A stretch of DNA of 64,000 nucleotides from Tropicimonas sp033101155 (GTDB lineage Bacteria; Pseudomonadota; Alphaproteobacteria; Rhodobacterales; Rhodobacteraceae): the NCBI RefSeq assembly GCF_033101155.1, contig NZ_JAWMPX010000007.1, positions 143,144-207,143 of the forward strand. The letters run 5' to 3'. Shown here piece by piece: positions 18,149 through 26,927 of this stretch. Numbering within the stretch: position 1 is the first letter of the stretch; every line of letters begins with the position of its first letter. The notes below the pieces were generated by a model, which searched no databases, was not told the origin of the DNA, and worked only from the letters and a program-made list of their open reading frames with translations. A program made the translations under genes and the position numbers.

Positions 18149-19471
18149 TCAGTGATCCACCGGCAATCCGCTTGGGACCCGATCCGGAATACCCAGCCGA
18201 CCCTCAGCGCCACGATCCCCCGTCAAGCTTTCGAGGAAGGCGGCAAGGGCCGAGATGTCCTCGGGTGAGAGCGCGATCGGCTCCGGGTCCAGCGCCGCGA
18301 GGATCCGGTCGCCTTCGCCCCCCTCGTCAATCGCCGCCCAGACGGGCTTGCCTTCGAACTCCTGCAGGATCGGTTGTTCGCGGTCGAACGCGGCGAAGCC
18401 CGTTGCCGGATCCGCGTGATAGGCAATGAAGGCGCCGAGGTCGCGATGGGCACCGCTATGCCCGTATGGCCCGGTCAGGGCGATATTGCGCAGGCTCGGG
18501 GTCAGGAAGGCATAGAGATCCTCGGCGCGCCCGGTCACGCGGAACCGTCCTTCATCCCGTGCATGGCTCTCGAAACGTTCGGCTTTGCCGGGGCCGAGTT
18601 GCGGAACACCCATCGCGTGGAACGCGTGGTCTGTCTGGAACGGGCCGGAATGGCAGCTGGCGCAGCCGGCATCGCCGTAAAACAGCGTCATGCCCTGCTG
18701 TGCGGCGCCCTCAAGCGCCGCCTCGCCGCGCAGATGACGGTCAAAGGCGCTGTCATCGGACCGCCATTCCCAGGCGATGAACTCGGCAATGGCGTCGGAA
18801 ATATCGGTGAAGGAAATCGGCTTGCCGGCCGCAACCTCCGGCAGGGCGGCCTCGAACCCGGCCTGATAGTCCGGGTTCGCCCGCACCCGCTGCGCGATCA
18901 GGTCCCAGGCACCGTCCTCGCCGGTCAGCCGTCCCGAGCGGACGGCCTTGGAGATCTCGTTTTCGCCGTAATGCCCGGCCATCTCGTCCTGGCTGAGCAC
19001 CGGGAACATGGTCTGCGCCGAGAGCACGCCGGAAAAGCCTTGCACCATCTCCTGATCGAGCGGAGTGCGCAGCCCGTTCGGCTCGTCGGGGTCGGCCTCG
19101 ATCCGGCCGTCATGGAAGAGCACGGTGAACTCCAACGCCCCGAGATTGAACAGCGCAGGCGCGTTGCGCGGGATTCGCTGCTCGGGCGGGTTCGCCGGGT
19201 CCGGCACGCGGTCCGGCCCGAGCCCCGTGGCGCCTTCGCCGATGGAGAGCGACACCCCGTCCGATGTACCGAATTTCGGGTGGTGACAGGTGCCGCAGGA
19301 GATGTTGCGGTTGCCCGACAGGACCGGGTCCCAGAAGAGCAGGCGCCCCAGTTCGACCATCTGCGGGCTGGCCGGCATATACATCGCGTCCGTCACAGGC
19401 GGAGGCAACTCGCCCGCGATGCCCTGCCCGGCAAGCCAGCTTGTCGCCGCAATAAGGTGAACAAATTTCAT
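18149..19471 (-). CDS. MauG-like dihaem cytochrome c peroxidase family protein
   Basis: 440 aa with a signal peptide (MKFVHLIAATSWLAGQGIAG) and two c-type haem motifs, CGTCH at residues 59-63 and CASCH at 270-274. The arrangement LGRLLFWDPVLSGNRNISCGTCHHP, then TPSLRNIALTGPYGHSGAHRDLGAFIAYH, is that of the bacterial cytochrome c peroxidase/MauG superfamily. It acts in the periplasm on peroxide or on a protein substrate. Its start overlaps the stop of the LacI-type regulator gene by 4 bases (ATGA), so it is cotranscribed with that regulator. The link to sugar metabolism is not obvious. Confidence 0.88.
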   Translation of the reverse strand: MKFVHLIAATSWLAGQGIAGELPPPVTDAMYMPASPQMVELGRLLFWDPVLSGNRNISCGTCHHPKFGTSDGVSLSIGEGATGLGPDRVPDPANPPEQRIPRNAPALFNLGALEFTVLFHDGRIEADPDEPNGLRTPLDQEMVQGFSGVLSAQTMFPVLSQDEMAGHYGENEISKAVRSGRLTGEDGAWDLIAQRVRANPDYQAGFEAALPEVAAGKPISFTDISDAIAEFIAWEWRSDDSAFDRHLRGEAALEGAAQQGMTLFYGDAGCASCHSGPFQTDHAFHAMGVPQLGPGKAERFESHARDEGRFRVTGRAEDLYAFLTPSLRNIALTGPYGHSGAHRDLGAFIAYHADPATGFAAFDREQPILQEFEGKPVWAAIDEGGEGDRILAALDPEPIALSPEDISALAAFLESLTGDRGAEGRLGIPDRVPSGLPVDH

Positions 19472-20538
19472 GGTTTGCTTTCTTCCTCTCCTCGGCCCGG
19501 TGGCGGTGCCGTGGATTCCCTCTCGGCCAGTTTCACCGGCAGGATAATGCGCGGCGCGGGGCCTGCAACACGGTCTTCGGGACGCATCCGCATCCGCTCC
19601 AAAAGCATCCGTGCCGCCGCCCGTCCCATGGTCGCGCGCGGCTGCCGGACGGTTGTCAGCGCCGGCACGAAGTGGGCCGCCATCTCCAGGTCGTCGAATC
19701 CGACCACGGAGACGTCGTTCGGGACATTCACCTCGCGCCGCATCAGCGCGCCGATGAAACCGAGCGCCATCTCGTCACAGGCCGCGAAGACGGCCGTTGG
19801 TCGGTCTGTGGAGGCAAACCAGAGCTTTGCGGCCTCTGCGCCCGATTGCAGCGAGAAGTCGCCCGGATAAATCCAGTCCGGCTTCATCCGCAACCCGACC
19901 GATTGCATCGCGCCATGCGCACCTTCCAGCCGGCTTGACGAGAGCACATTGTCCGGTGGACCGCAGATATGGCCGATCTTGCGATGCCCGAGCTTGAGCA
20001 GGTGCTGCACCGCCCGCACCGAAGCCTCTTGGTTGTCCACCGTCACAACAGGACGCCCGATCGAGGCGATCCATTCACAGGCAAAGACCATCGGCGCGCG
20101 GATATCGGCGCTGCCCCGGTCGAGGAGCTTCTCGTGCCGCAGCTTGCCGTCGAGCACGATGATCCCGTCGACATGGTTCTGCCGGACATATTCGGGGAAG
20201 CTGTGCTCGCCGTCAGCTGTCGGCTTGGTGTCGGCGATCAGCACATTCAAGCCGGCTTCCATCATCACCTCGGCAATGCCCGACAGGATGCGGGAGAAAA
20301 ACGGGTTGGCGAGATTGGGCACCAGCACGGCAATTGCGCCGGTCTCGCGCTTGCGCAGGTTGCGCGCGGCGAGATTGACCCGGTAGCCCGTTTCCTCGAT
20401 GGCGGCGAAGACCGCTTCGCGGGTCGATTTCGACACCACGTCCGGAGTCGACAGCGTCCGACTCACGGTCGCCGTGGAGACGCCGGCAACCTGCGCGACA
20501 TCGCGGATCGAGGGGGCGCGAGAGGTGATTTCTCCCAT
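19468..20538 (-). CDS. LacI-family transcriptional regulator
   Basis: 356 aa. The N-terminal helix-turn-helix and hinge (SIRDVAQVAGVSTATVSRTLSTPDVVSKSTREAV, about residues 10-43) are classical LacI. They are followed by a periplasmic-binding-protein-like effector domain (AIAVLVPNLANPFFSRILSGI, GHRKIGHICGP, DVSVVGFDDLEMA). It lies divergent from the sugar operon starting at 20724, with two palindromic operators between them, so it most likely represses that operon and itself. It is coupled to the downstream dihaem peroxidase gene. Confidence 0.92.
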   Translation of the reverse strand: MGEITSRAPSIRDVAQVAGVSTATVSRTLSTPDVVSKSTREAVFAAIEETGYRVNLAARNLRKRETGAIAVLVPNLANPFFSRILSGIAEVMMEAGLNVLIADTKPTADGEHSFPEYVRQNHVDGIIVLDGKLRHEKLLDRGSADIRAPMVFACEWIASIGRPVVTVDNQEASVRAVQHLLKLGHRKIGHICGPPDNVLSSSRLEGAHGAMQSVGLRMKPDWIYPGDFSLQSGAEAAKLWFASTDRPTAVFAACDEMALGFIGALMRREVNVPNDVSVVGFDDLEMAAHFVPALTTVRQPRATMGRAAARMLLERMRMRPEDRVAGPAPRIILPVKLAERESTAPPPGRGEEESKP

Positions 20539-20606
20539 GTATCAAGCCTTTGTGCGGGCTTCGTCCCAATGGATGGGGCAATGCGTACATAGCTGAGTTT
20601 CTATCT

Positions 20607-20652
20607 TGTAATCGATTACATGCAGGATATGCTCGTGATGTAAAGGATTACA
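20607..20652. promoter_or_regulatory. Two LacI-type operators
   Basis: Perfect palindrome TGTAATCGATTACA (20607-20620), with the central CG typical of LacI sites, and a second near-palindrome TGTAAAGGATTACA (20639-20652). Centres are 32 bp apart, about three helical turns, so cooperative binding on one DNA face is plausible. They lie between the LacI-family gene and the divergent sugar operon. Confidence 0.75.
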
Positions 20653-20723
20653 TCTGCGATTCGCAAATGCCGGGGAGGGGCTGCGCGAGAGCGCGCCACT
20701 TCGCCGGCCGAGGAGGTTGTGCG

Positions 20724-21776
20724 ATGAAGACGATCAAGGGACCCGCTCTTTTCCTGGCCCAGTTTGCCGGAGACGAGGCGCCGTTCAATTCCTGGGACAG
20801 CATCACCAAATGGGCCGCGGATTGCGGCTATCTCGGCGTGCAGGTCCCGAGCTGGGATGGCCGGCTCATCGATCTCGCGAAAGCGGCCGAGAGCAAGGAT
20901 TACTGCGACGAGTTCAAGGGCAAGGCGGCCGAAAACGGCGTCGAGGTCACCGAGCTTTCGACCCACCTGCAGGGCCAGCTCGTGGCCGTGCATCCCGCCT
21001 ATGACACCGCTTTCGACGGTTTCGCGGCCCCCGAGGTGCGCGGAAATCCGAAGGCGCGCCAGGAATGGGCCGTGGATCAGGTCAAGAAGGCGCTTTCCGC
21101 CTCGAAGAACATGGGGATCACCGCCCATGCGAGCTTCTCCGGCGCGCTGGCATGGCCTTACATCTATCCCTGGCCGCAGCGGCCTGCCGGCCTCATCGAG
21201 ACTGCCTTCGACGAGTTGGCGCGGCGCTGGAAGCCGATCCTTGATCATGCGGATGAATGCGGCGTCAATGTCTGCTATGAGATCCATCCGGGGGAGGACC
21301 TGCATGACGGTGTGACCTTCGAGATGTTCCTTGAGCGCGTGAACAACCATCCGCGCGCGATGATGCTCTACGATCCGTCCCACTACGTCCTGCAATGCCT
21401 TGATTACCTGGACAATATCGACATCTACAAGGACCGGATCGGCATGTTCCACGTCAAGGATGCCGAGTTCAATCCGACCGGCAAACAAGGTGTCTATTCC
21501 GGCTACCAGGGCTGGACGGACCGCGCGGGTCGCTTCCGCAGCCTTGGCGACGGGCAGTGCGATTTCGGTGCGATCTTCTCCAAGATGGCTGCCAATGATT
21601 TCGACGGCTGGGCCGTGGTCGAATGGGAATGCTGCCTCAAACACCCCGAGGACGGTGCGCGCGAAGGGGCGCAATTCGTCAAGGATCACATCATCCGCGT
21701 CACCGAAAAGGCCTTTGACGATTTCGCCGATGGCGGGACCGATGAAGAGGCCAACAAGAAGATGCTGGGGATCTGA
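20724..21776 (+). CDS. Sugar phosphate isomerase/epimerase family TIM-barrel protein
   Basis: 350 aa of the xylose-isomerase-like TIM-barrel (AP endonuclease 2) superfamily. Candidate metal-site segments are CYEIHPGEDLHDG (Glu/His near residues 191-193), LYDPSHYVLQ, MFHVKDAEF and WAVVEWECCLKHPEDG. The start at 20724 has a strong AGGAGG site. It is the first gene of an operon with a Gfo/Idh dehydrogenase (2-bp gap) and a sugar ABC transporter. Pairs of this isomerase family with Gfo/Idh enzymes occur in inositol (IolE/IolG) and 3-keto-sugar pathways, so a similar oxidation-isomerisation is possible; the substrate is unknown. Confidence 0.85.
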   Translation: MKTIKGPALFLAQFAGDEAPFNSWDSITKWAADCGYLGVQVPSWDGRLIDLAKAAESKDYCDEFKGKAAENGVEVTELSTHLQGQLVAVHPAYDTAFDGFAAPEVRGNPKARQEWAVDQVKKALSASKNMGITAHASFSGALAWPYIYPWPQRPAGLIETAFDELARRWKPILDHADECGVNVCYEIHPGEDLHDGVTFEMFLERVNNHPRAMMLYDPSHYVLQCLDYLDNIDIYKDRIGMFHVKDAEFNPTGKQGVYSGYQGWTDRAGRFRSLGDGQCDFGAIFSKMAANDFDGWAVVEWECCLKHPEDGAREGAQFVKDHIIRVTEKAFDDFADGGTDEEANKKMLGI

Positions 21777-21778
21777 TC

Positions 21779-22924
21779 ATGGCACCTATCAGACTTGGCA
21801 TGGTTGGTGGTGGCAATGACGCCTTTATCGGCGCTGTCCACCGCATCGCCTCCCGGATCGACGGGGAATATCAACTGGTTGCAGGCGCTTTGAGTTCCAC
21901 TCCGGAGAGGGCGAAAGCCTCGGGCGAGGCTCTTGGCCTCGCCCCCGACCGGATCTATGGCGATTTCCGCGAGATGGCGATCCGCGAAAACCGGATCAAG
22001 GACGGCATCCAGGCCGTGGCGATTGTCACGCCGAACCATGTCCATTACCCGGCGGCGCGCGAGTTTCTCAAGCGCGGCATCCATGTGATCTGCGACAAGC
22101 CGCTGACCTCGACCCTGCCGGATGCCCGCAAGCTGGTGAAGCTGGCGGACGAGAGCGACGCGCTGTTCGTGCTGACCCATAACTACACCGGTTACCCGAT
22201 GGTGCGCCAAGCGCGCGAGATGGTGGCGAAGGGCGAGCTTGGCACGCTCCGAGTTGTGCAGGTCGAGTACCCGCAGGACTGGCTGACCGAGGCCGAGGAG
22301 CAGACCGGCGCCAACAAGCAATCCGAATGGCGCACGGACCCGGAACGCTCCGGGGCAGGAGGCTCCACAGGCGACATCGGCACCCACGCTTTCAACCTCG
22401 CGAGCTTCGTGACCGGGCTGGAGCTGGAAACGCTCTCCGCCGATCTGCAGAGCTTCGTCACCGGTCGCCGCGTGGACGACAATGGCCATGTCATGCTCCG
22501 CTTCAAGGGCGGCGCGCGCGGCATGCTCTGGTGTTCGCAAGTGGCGCCGGGCAATGAAAACGCCCTCAAACTGCGTGTTTATGGCGAGAAGGGCGGGCTG
22601 GAATGGTCCCAGGAGGACCCGAACTATCTCTGGTACACGCCGTTTGGCGAGCCCAAGCGACTGCTGACCCGCTCCGGATCCGGCGCGCGCGATGTGGCCA
22701 ACCGCGTCTCAAGGACGCCGGGCGGCCACCCCGAGGGCTATCTGGAAGGCTTCGCCAATATCTACTCGGAGGCCGCACGGGCGATCCGGGCGAAGCTGGC
22801 GGGTGAGGAAATCCCGGCCGATGTCGTCTTCCCGAGCGTTCAGGACGGGCTGACCGGCGTCTCCTTTGTCGATGCCTGCGTGCGCAGCTCGGCGCGGGAC
22901 GCGGCCTGGGTCAAGCTGGCATGA
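21779..22924 (+). CDS. Gfo/Idh/MocA-family NAD(P)-dependent oxidoreductase
   Basis: 381 aa. The N-terminal Rossmann motif IRLGMVGGGNDAFIGAVHR binds NAD(P). It is followed by VTPNHVHYPAAREFLKRGIHVICDKPLT, which contains the family EKP-like motif as DKP, and the catalytic-type segment GGSTGDIGTHAFNLASFVTG with Asp and His. It probably oxidises a sugar or polyol taken up by the adjacent ABC transporter. It starts 2 bases after the isomerase stop and ends 7 bases before the ATPase start, so it is a tight operon member. Confidence 0.9.
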   Translation: MAPIRLGMVGGGNDAFIGAVHRIASRIDGEYQLVAGALSSTPERAKASGEALGLAPDRIYGDFREMAIRENRIKDGIQAVAIVTPNHVHYPAAREFLKRGIHVICDKPLTSTLPDARKLVKLADESDALFVLTHNYTGYPMVRQAREMVAKGELGTLRVVQVEYPQDWLTEAEEQTGANKQSEWRTDPERSGAGGSTGDIGTHAFNLASFVTGLELETLSADLQSFVTGRRVDDNGHVMLRFKGGARGMLWCSQVAPGNENALKLRVYGEKGGLEWSQEDPNYLWYTPFGEPKRLLTRSGSGARDVANRVSRTPGGHPEGYLEGFANIYSEAARAIRAKLAGEEIPADVVFPSVQDGLTGVSFVDACVRSSARDAAWVKLA

Positions 22925-22931
22925 GGCGCGC

Positions 22932-24482
22932 ATGAGCCTGGCCGCCGCCAATATGACGGGAGCGCCGCGGACCGAGTCCGCGGCCCCCATCCTTGCGCTT
23001 AGCAATGTGCAGCGCTCCTTTGGCCCCATCCAGATCCTCTTCGACATCTCGATGGAGCTCTATCCGGGCGAGGTCCATGCCCTGATCGGTGAGAACGGCG
23101 CCGGAAAATCGACCACGATGAAGATCATGTCCGGCTATCTTGCGGCCTCCGACGGCGAGGTCGTGCTGGACGCCGCCCCGGTGACATTCGCCCGCTCTCG
23201 CGAGGCCGAAGCAATGGGCGTGACCCTCATTCACCAGGAATTCAACCTCGCGCAGCAGCTTTCCGTGGAGGAGAATATCTTCCTTGGCCATGAGCTTAAA
23301 CGTGGCTTCCTGCTGGATCACGCCGCCATGCGCGCCCAGACCCGTGATCTTCTTGGCCGGCTGGAAACGCCACTCGATCCGCGCTCCAAGACCGCCGATA
23401 TCTCCGTGCCGGAGAAGCAGATGGTCGAGATCGCCAAGGCGCTGTCGCGCAAGGCGCGTGTGCTGATCATGGATGAGCCGACCGCCGCGCTGACCACGCG
23501 CGAAACCGAGGTGCTTTTCCGCCAGATCGACCGGCTGAAAGCCGAGGGCACCGCCATTCTCTACACCTCGCACAAGCTCGACGAGGTGGCCCGCATTGCC
23601 GACCGGATCACGGTCATGCGCGACGGGCGGATTGTCCGCACTGCGCAGCGGGGCGAGCTCAATGAAGACCAGATGGCCGAGGCAATGGTCGGGCGCGACC
23701 TCTCCGACATGTTCCCGCCCAAACGCCCGGCCGATGGGGCCGAACCGGTTCTGGAGGTGGAAGGTTTTACCATCGGAACGCTCGTGAAGGACGTCTCCTT
23801 TGCCCTTCGACGGGGCGAGATTCTCGGCTTTGCCGGGCTCGTCGGGTCCGGCCGCACCGAGCTGATGGAGGGGCTGTTCGGCGTTCGCCCCTCCACCGGC
23901 TCGGTCGCCATCAACGGTGCGCCGGTACGGATCCATAACGCGGAAGATGCGATGAAGGCGGGGCTCGTCTACCTGCCCGAGGACCGCAAGGAAAACGGCC
24001 TGATCCTGACCCAGGACATGCGGCGCAACCTGACGTTGCTGGCGCTGAAGAAGTTCAGCAATATCGTCATCGATCGGAAAGCCGAGGAAGCCGCACTCGA
24101 CAAGGCGATCGAGGAGTTCGACATCCGCGCGCCGTCGCGCGACGTGCTGGTCGGCAATATGTCGGGCGGCAATCAACAGAAGGTGCTGCTGGCCAAGATC
24201 ATGTTGGCCGAGCCGCAGATCGTCATCATCGACGAACCCACGCGCGGGATCGATGTCGGCACCAAGCAGCAATTCTACACCTTCATCCATGCGCTCGCCG
24301 ATGCGGGCCATTCCGTCGTCGTGATCTCTTCGGAAATGACCGAGGTGATCGGCCTGTGCGACCGGGTCGCGGTCATGCGGCGCGGACGGATCGCGGGTGA
24401 AGTGACGGGCGATGATGTGAACGAGGACACGATCGTGCGCCTCGCAATGGGACTGGACAAGAAGGGCAATGGCCATGAGTGA
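22932..24482 (+). CDS. Sugar ABC transporter ATP-binding protein, two-domain type
   Basis: 516 aa with two ATPase domains, as in RbsA/MglA. In domain 1, Walker A is GENGAGKST, the signature is degenerate (ISVPEKQMVEIAKAL) and Walker B is VLIMDEPTAAL. In domain 2 the Walker A is degenerate (GLVGSGRTEL) and the signature is MSGGNQQKVLLAK with VIIDEPTRGIDVG. This asymmetry is normal in the family. The ATG at 22932 is preferred over one at 22866, which would overlap the dehydrogenase by 59 bases. It overlaps the permease gene. Confidence 0.93.
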   Translation: MSLAAANMTGAPRTESAAPILALSNVQRSFGPIQILFDISMELYPGEVHALIGENGAGKSTTMKIMSGYLAASDGEVVLDAAPVTFARSREAEAMGVTLIHQEFNLAQQLSVEENIFLGHELKRGFLLDHAAMRAQTRDLLGRLETPLDPRSKTADISVPEKQMVEIAKALSRKARVLIMDEPTAALTTRETEVLFRQIDRLKAEGTAILYTSHKLDEVARIADRITVMRDGRIVRTAQRGELNEDQMAEAMVGRDLSDMFPPKRPADGAEPVLEVEGFTIGTLVKDVSFALRRGEILGFAGLVGSGRTELMEGLFGVRPSTGSVAINGAPVRIHNAEDAMKAGLVYLPEDRKENGLILTQDMRRNLTLLALKKFSNIVIDRKAEEAALDKAIEEFDIRAPSRDVLVGNMSGGNQQKVLLAKIMLAEPQIVIIDEPTRGIDVGTKQQFYTFIHALADAGHSVVVISSEMTEVIGLCDRVAVMRRGRIAGEVTGDDVNEDTIVRLAMGLDKKGNGHE

Positions 24483-25476
24483 GACGACCAGCAATGCCCC
24501 CGGCAAGGCAGGGTTCAAATTCGACTTGCAGGCGCTCGGACCGATCCTGGCACTCATCGTGCTGGTGGTTGTCGGCTATCTGCTGAACCCCGATTTCCTC
24601 GGGTCCAAGAACATCACCAACGTGCTCTCGCGCTCCTCCTTCATCGGCATCATGGCCGTTGGCATGACCTTCGTGATCACGGCCGGCGGGCTCGACCTTT
24701 CGGTCGGCTCGATGACGGCCTTCATCGCGGGCATCATGATCATGGTGATGAACGGGCTGATTCCGAGCCTCGGGACGAACTGGGGCGTGATCCTCGTCGG
24801 CATGGGAACGGGGCTCATGCTCGGGGCAGCGGCGGGCGCGGTGAACGGGCTGTTGATCACCCGAATGGGGATCGAAGCTTTCATCGTGACGCTGGGCATG
24901 ATGGTGATCTTCCGAAGCCTCGTGACCTGGATGGCCGATGGCGGCACCATCTCGCTGAATTTCTCGCTCGGCTCGATCTATGAGCCGGTCTATTACGGCG
25001 GGCTGTTCGGCATCCGCTGGCCAATCATCGTCTTTGCCATTGTCGCCATTCTCGGCGAGATCGCCATGCGCCACACGGCCTATGGCCGCCACTGCGCCGC
25101 TATCGGCTCCAATGAGCAGGTTGCGCGCTACTCGGCCGTGCATGTCAAGAATGTCCGGCTGATGACCTATATCGTGCTTGGCATCCTGGTGGGGTTGGCC
25201 TCGGTTCTCTACGTGCCGCGTCTCGGCTCGGCCTCGAACTCCACCGGCCTGCTCTGGGAACTGGAGACCATTGCCGCGGTCATCATCGGCGGCACCCTGC
25301 TCTCGGGCGGCTATGGCCGGGTCTGGGGCACCGTGGTCGGTGTGCTCATCCTCGGGCTGATCGACAATATCCTCAATCTCACGGACCTTGTGTCCCCCTA
25401 TCTCAACGGGGCGATCCAGGGCGTGATCATCATTCTGGCGGTTGTGCTGCAGCGCGCCAGGAAGTCATCCCGCTGA
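24475..25476 (+). CDS. Sugar ABC transporter permease
   Basis: About 333 aa, RbsC/AraH-like, with roughly eight to ten hydrophobic helices. Family motifs are NVLSRSSFIGIMAVGMTFVITAGGLDLSVGS, EAFIVTLGMMVIFRSL, HTAYGRHCAAIGSNEQVARYSAV and TIAAVIIGGTLLSGGYGRVWGTVVG. The start may be 24475 or the Met two codons upstream (24469). Either overlaps the ATPase gene end (24482), which indicates coupling. It forms the membrane channel with the adjacent ATPase and binding protein. Confidence 0.92.
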   Translation: MSETTSNAPGKAGFKFDLQALGPILALIVLVVVGYLLNPDFLGSKNITNVLSRSSFIGIMAVGMTFVITAGGLDLSVGSMTAFIAGIMIMVMNGLIPSLGTNWGVILVGMGTGLMLGAAAGAVNGLLITRMGIEAFIVTLGMMVIFRSLVTWMADGGTISLNFSLGSIYEPVYYGGLFGIRWPIIVFAIVAILGEIAMRHTAYGRHCAAIGSNEQVARYSAVHVKNVRLMTYIVLGILVGLASVLYVPRLGSASNSTGLLWELETIAAVIIGGTLLSGGYGRVWGTVVGVLILGLIDNILNLTDLVSPYLNGAIQGVIIILAVVLQRARKSSR

Positions 25477-25485
25477 CGGGAAAAC

Positions 25486-25502
25486 TGCCCCGTCGCGGGG
25501 CA
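25486..25502 (+). other. Intercistronic hairpin before the sugar-binding protein gene
   Basis: Perfect 7-bp stem TGCCCCG (25486-25492) / CGGGGCA (25496-25502) with a 3-nt loop and no T-run. It sits between the permease stop and the binding-protein ribosome site, so it may stabilise a separate binding-protein transcript. Confidence 0.5.
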
Positions 25503-25519
25503 ATCTAGGGAGGAAGACC

Positions 25520-26467
25520 ATGAAAATGAAGCATCTCTTCGGTGCCACGGCGATTGCGACCATTCTGGCAGCAGGCGTGGCGATGGCCGAGACCACGATC
25601 ATCGGCGTGTCCATTCCGGCCGCGACCCATGGCTGGGCCGGCGGCATGAACTTCCATGCAAAGACCACCATTGAGCGGCTGGAAGCCACCTATCCGGAGC
25701 TGGATTTCGTCCTCTCCACCGCGTCCGACCCCGCCAAGCAGGTCAATGATATCGAGGACATGATGGCCACGCGCAATATCGACGCGCTGGTCGTGCTGCC
25801 CTTCGAATCCGAGCCGCTGACGGCCCCCGTGAAGCGCGTGAAGGCCTCCGGCGCCTGGGTCACCGTGATCGACCGCGGCCTCTCCGAGGACGGCATCGAA
25901 GACCTTTACGTGGCCGGCGACAATCCTGGCTTCGGCACCACATCTGGCATGTTCTTCAAGGAAATGATGCCCGATGGCGGCAAGATCGTCGTTCTGCGCG
26001 GCATCCCGACGACCATCGACAATGAGCGCGTCGAGGGGTTCCAGGCCGCGATCGAAGGCTCCGGCATCGAGATCCTGGCCATGGAGCATGGCAATTGGAA
26101 CCGCGACGACGCCTTCACCGTGATGCAGGACTTCCTGTCCAAATATCCGGAAATCGACGCTGTCTGGGCCTCCGATGACGACATGGCCATCGGCGTTCTC
26201 GGCGCGATGAAGGAAGCGGACCGCACGGACGAGATGTGGGTACTTGGCGGTGCCGGCATGAAGGAGATGATCAAGCGCGTGGCCGATGGCGATGCAACGA
26301 TCAAGGCGAACGTGACCTATCCGCCGTCAATGTCCGCCACGGCCATCGAGATGACGGCGCTGAACTTCGTCTCCAACGCGCCGGTCTCCGGCAAGTTCGT
26401 GATCGGCTCGGTCCTGATCACCCAGGACAATGCCGAGAAGTTCTACTATCCCGACAGCCCGTTCTGA
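25520..26467 (+). CDS. Sugar ABC transporter substrate-binding protein
   Basis: 315 aa with a signal peptide (MKMKHLFGATAIATILAAGVAMA). It is a RbsB-like periplasmic binding protein: TTIIGVSIPAATHGWAGGMNFHAKTTIERL, DDMAIGVLGAMKEA, and DIEDMMATRNIDALVVLPFESEPLTAPVKR. The start at 25520 has an AGGGAGGAAG site and gives the signal peptide. The ligand is not predictable by eye. It is the last gene of the LacI-controlled operon and a terminator follows. Confidence 0.92.
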   Translation: MKMKHLFGATAIATILAAGVAMAETTIIGVSIPAATHGWAGGMNFHAKTTIERLEATYPELDFVLSTASDPAKQVNDIEDMMATRNIDALVVLPFESEPLTAPVKRVKASGAWVTVIDRGLSEDGIEDLYVAGDNPGFGTTSGMFFKEMMPDGGKIVVLRGIPTTIDNERVEGFQAAIEGSGIEILAMEHGNWNRDDAFTVMQDFLSKYPEIDAVWASDDDMAIGVLGAMKEADRTDEMWVLGGAGMKEMIKRVADGDATIKANVTYPPSMSATAIEMTALNFVSNAPVSGKFVIGSVLITQDNAEKFYYPDSPF

Positions 26468-26538
26468 TCAGGTTAGGGAGCGGGCGGGCAAGCTGCTCAG
26501 GCGCAGTGCCGTCCGCTCTCCCCGAGTCAGGGGATTGG

Positions 26539-26568
26539 CCCTGTCAGCATGCCGCTGGCAGGGTTTTT
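26539..26568 (+). terminator. Rho-independent terminator of the sugar ABC operon
   Basis: 9-bp stem CCCTGTCAG (26539-26547) / CTGGCAGGG (26555-26563) with one G-T pair, followed by five T (26564-26568). Confidence 0.85.
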
Positions 26569-26780
26569 CTGTCTTGTGATTGTGTGCGAAGGGGAGGCGT
26601 TGAAACGCTTCCACAGGAACGCTTGCTCGGTTCGGACTGGCGGAGAGGCATTCTGCGTTCGTCTTCGTCAGGACCCCGAGATACCGTCCGCAACTCGAAG
26701 CTTGCACCTGTTGCCCGGTCAATCCGGGCAGGATGTGTTTTGAAGAGAGGGGGCGTCACACAGGCGGATACTGCCCGCGG
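26569..26780. other. Intergenic region without a recognisable gene
   Basis: Between the sugar-operon terminator and the small minus-strand ORF. Open frames on the plus strand lack ribosome-binding sites and resemble no family. Confidence 0.45.
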
Positions 26781-26927
26781 TCACTCATCGGTGCCGGTGT
26801 CGATCAACCAGCCGCCGGGGCCGGCAACCTCGTCGGGCAGGACCGCAATAAGCATCTCGTGGATGAGGCAGCATGCCATGAAAGACAGGATCAGGTCACC
26901 AATCGTAATCTGTGCAATCCATTCCAT
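26781..26927 (-). CDS. 48-aa putative membrane microprotein
   Basis: A small gene with a strong AAGGAG ribosome-binding site 7 bases before the ATG. The product begins MEWIAQITIGDLILSFMACC and has one hydrophobic helix (about residues 8-31, with CC at 19-20 and His-Glu at 23-24). It ends in a Gly/Pro/Asp-rich tail (DEVAGPGGWLIDTGTDE). I do not recognise a family. A 15-codon open frame (26985 to 26938) ends just before its ribosome-binding site and might be a coupled upstream ORF. No neighbour suggests a function. Confidence 0.55.
   Translation of the reverse strand: MEWIAQITIGDLILSFMACCLIHEMLIAVLPDEVAGPGGWLIDTGTDE

Noticed and set aside
22911..24557. 548-codon minus-strand open frame opposite the two-domain ABC ATPase
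   Set aside because: The plus strand shows complete Walker and signature motifs in two domains; the antisense product is His/Asp-rich noise.
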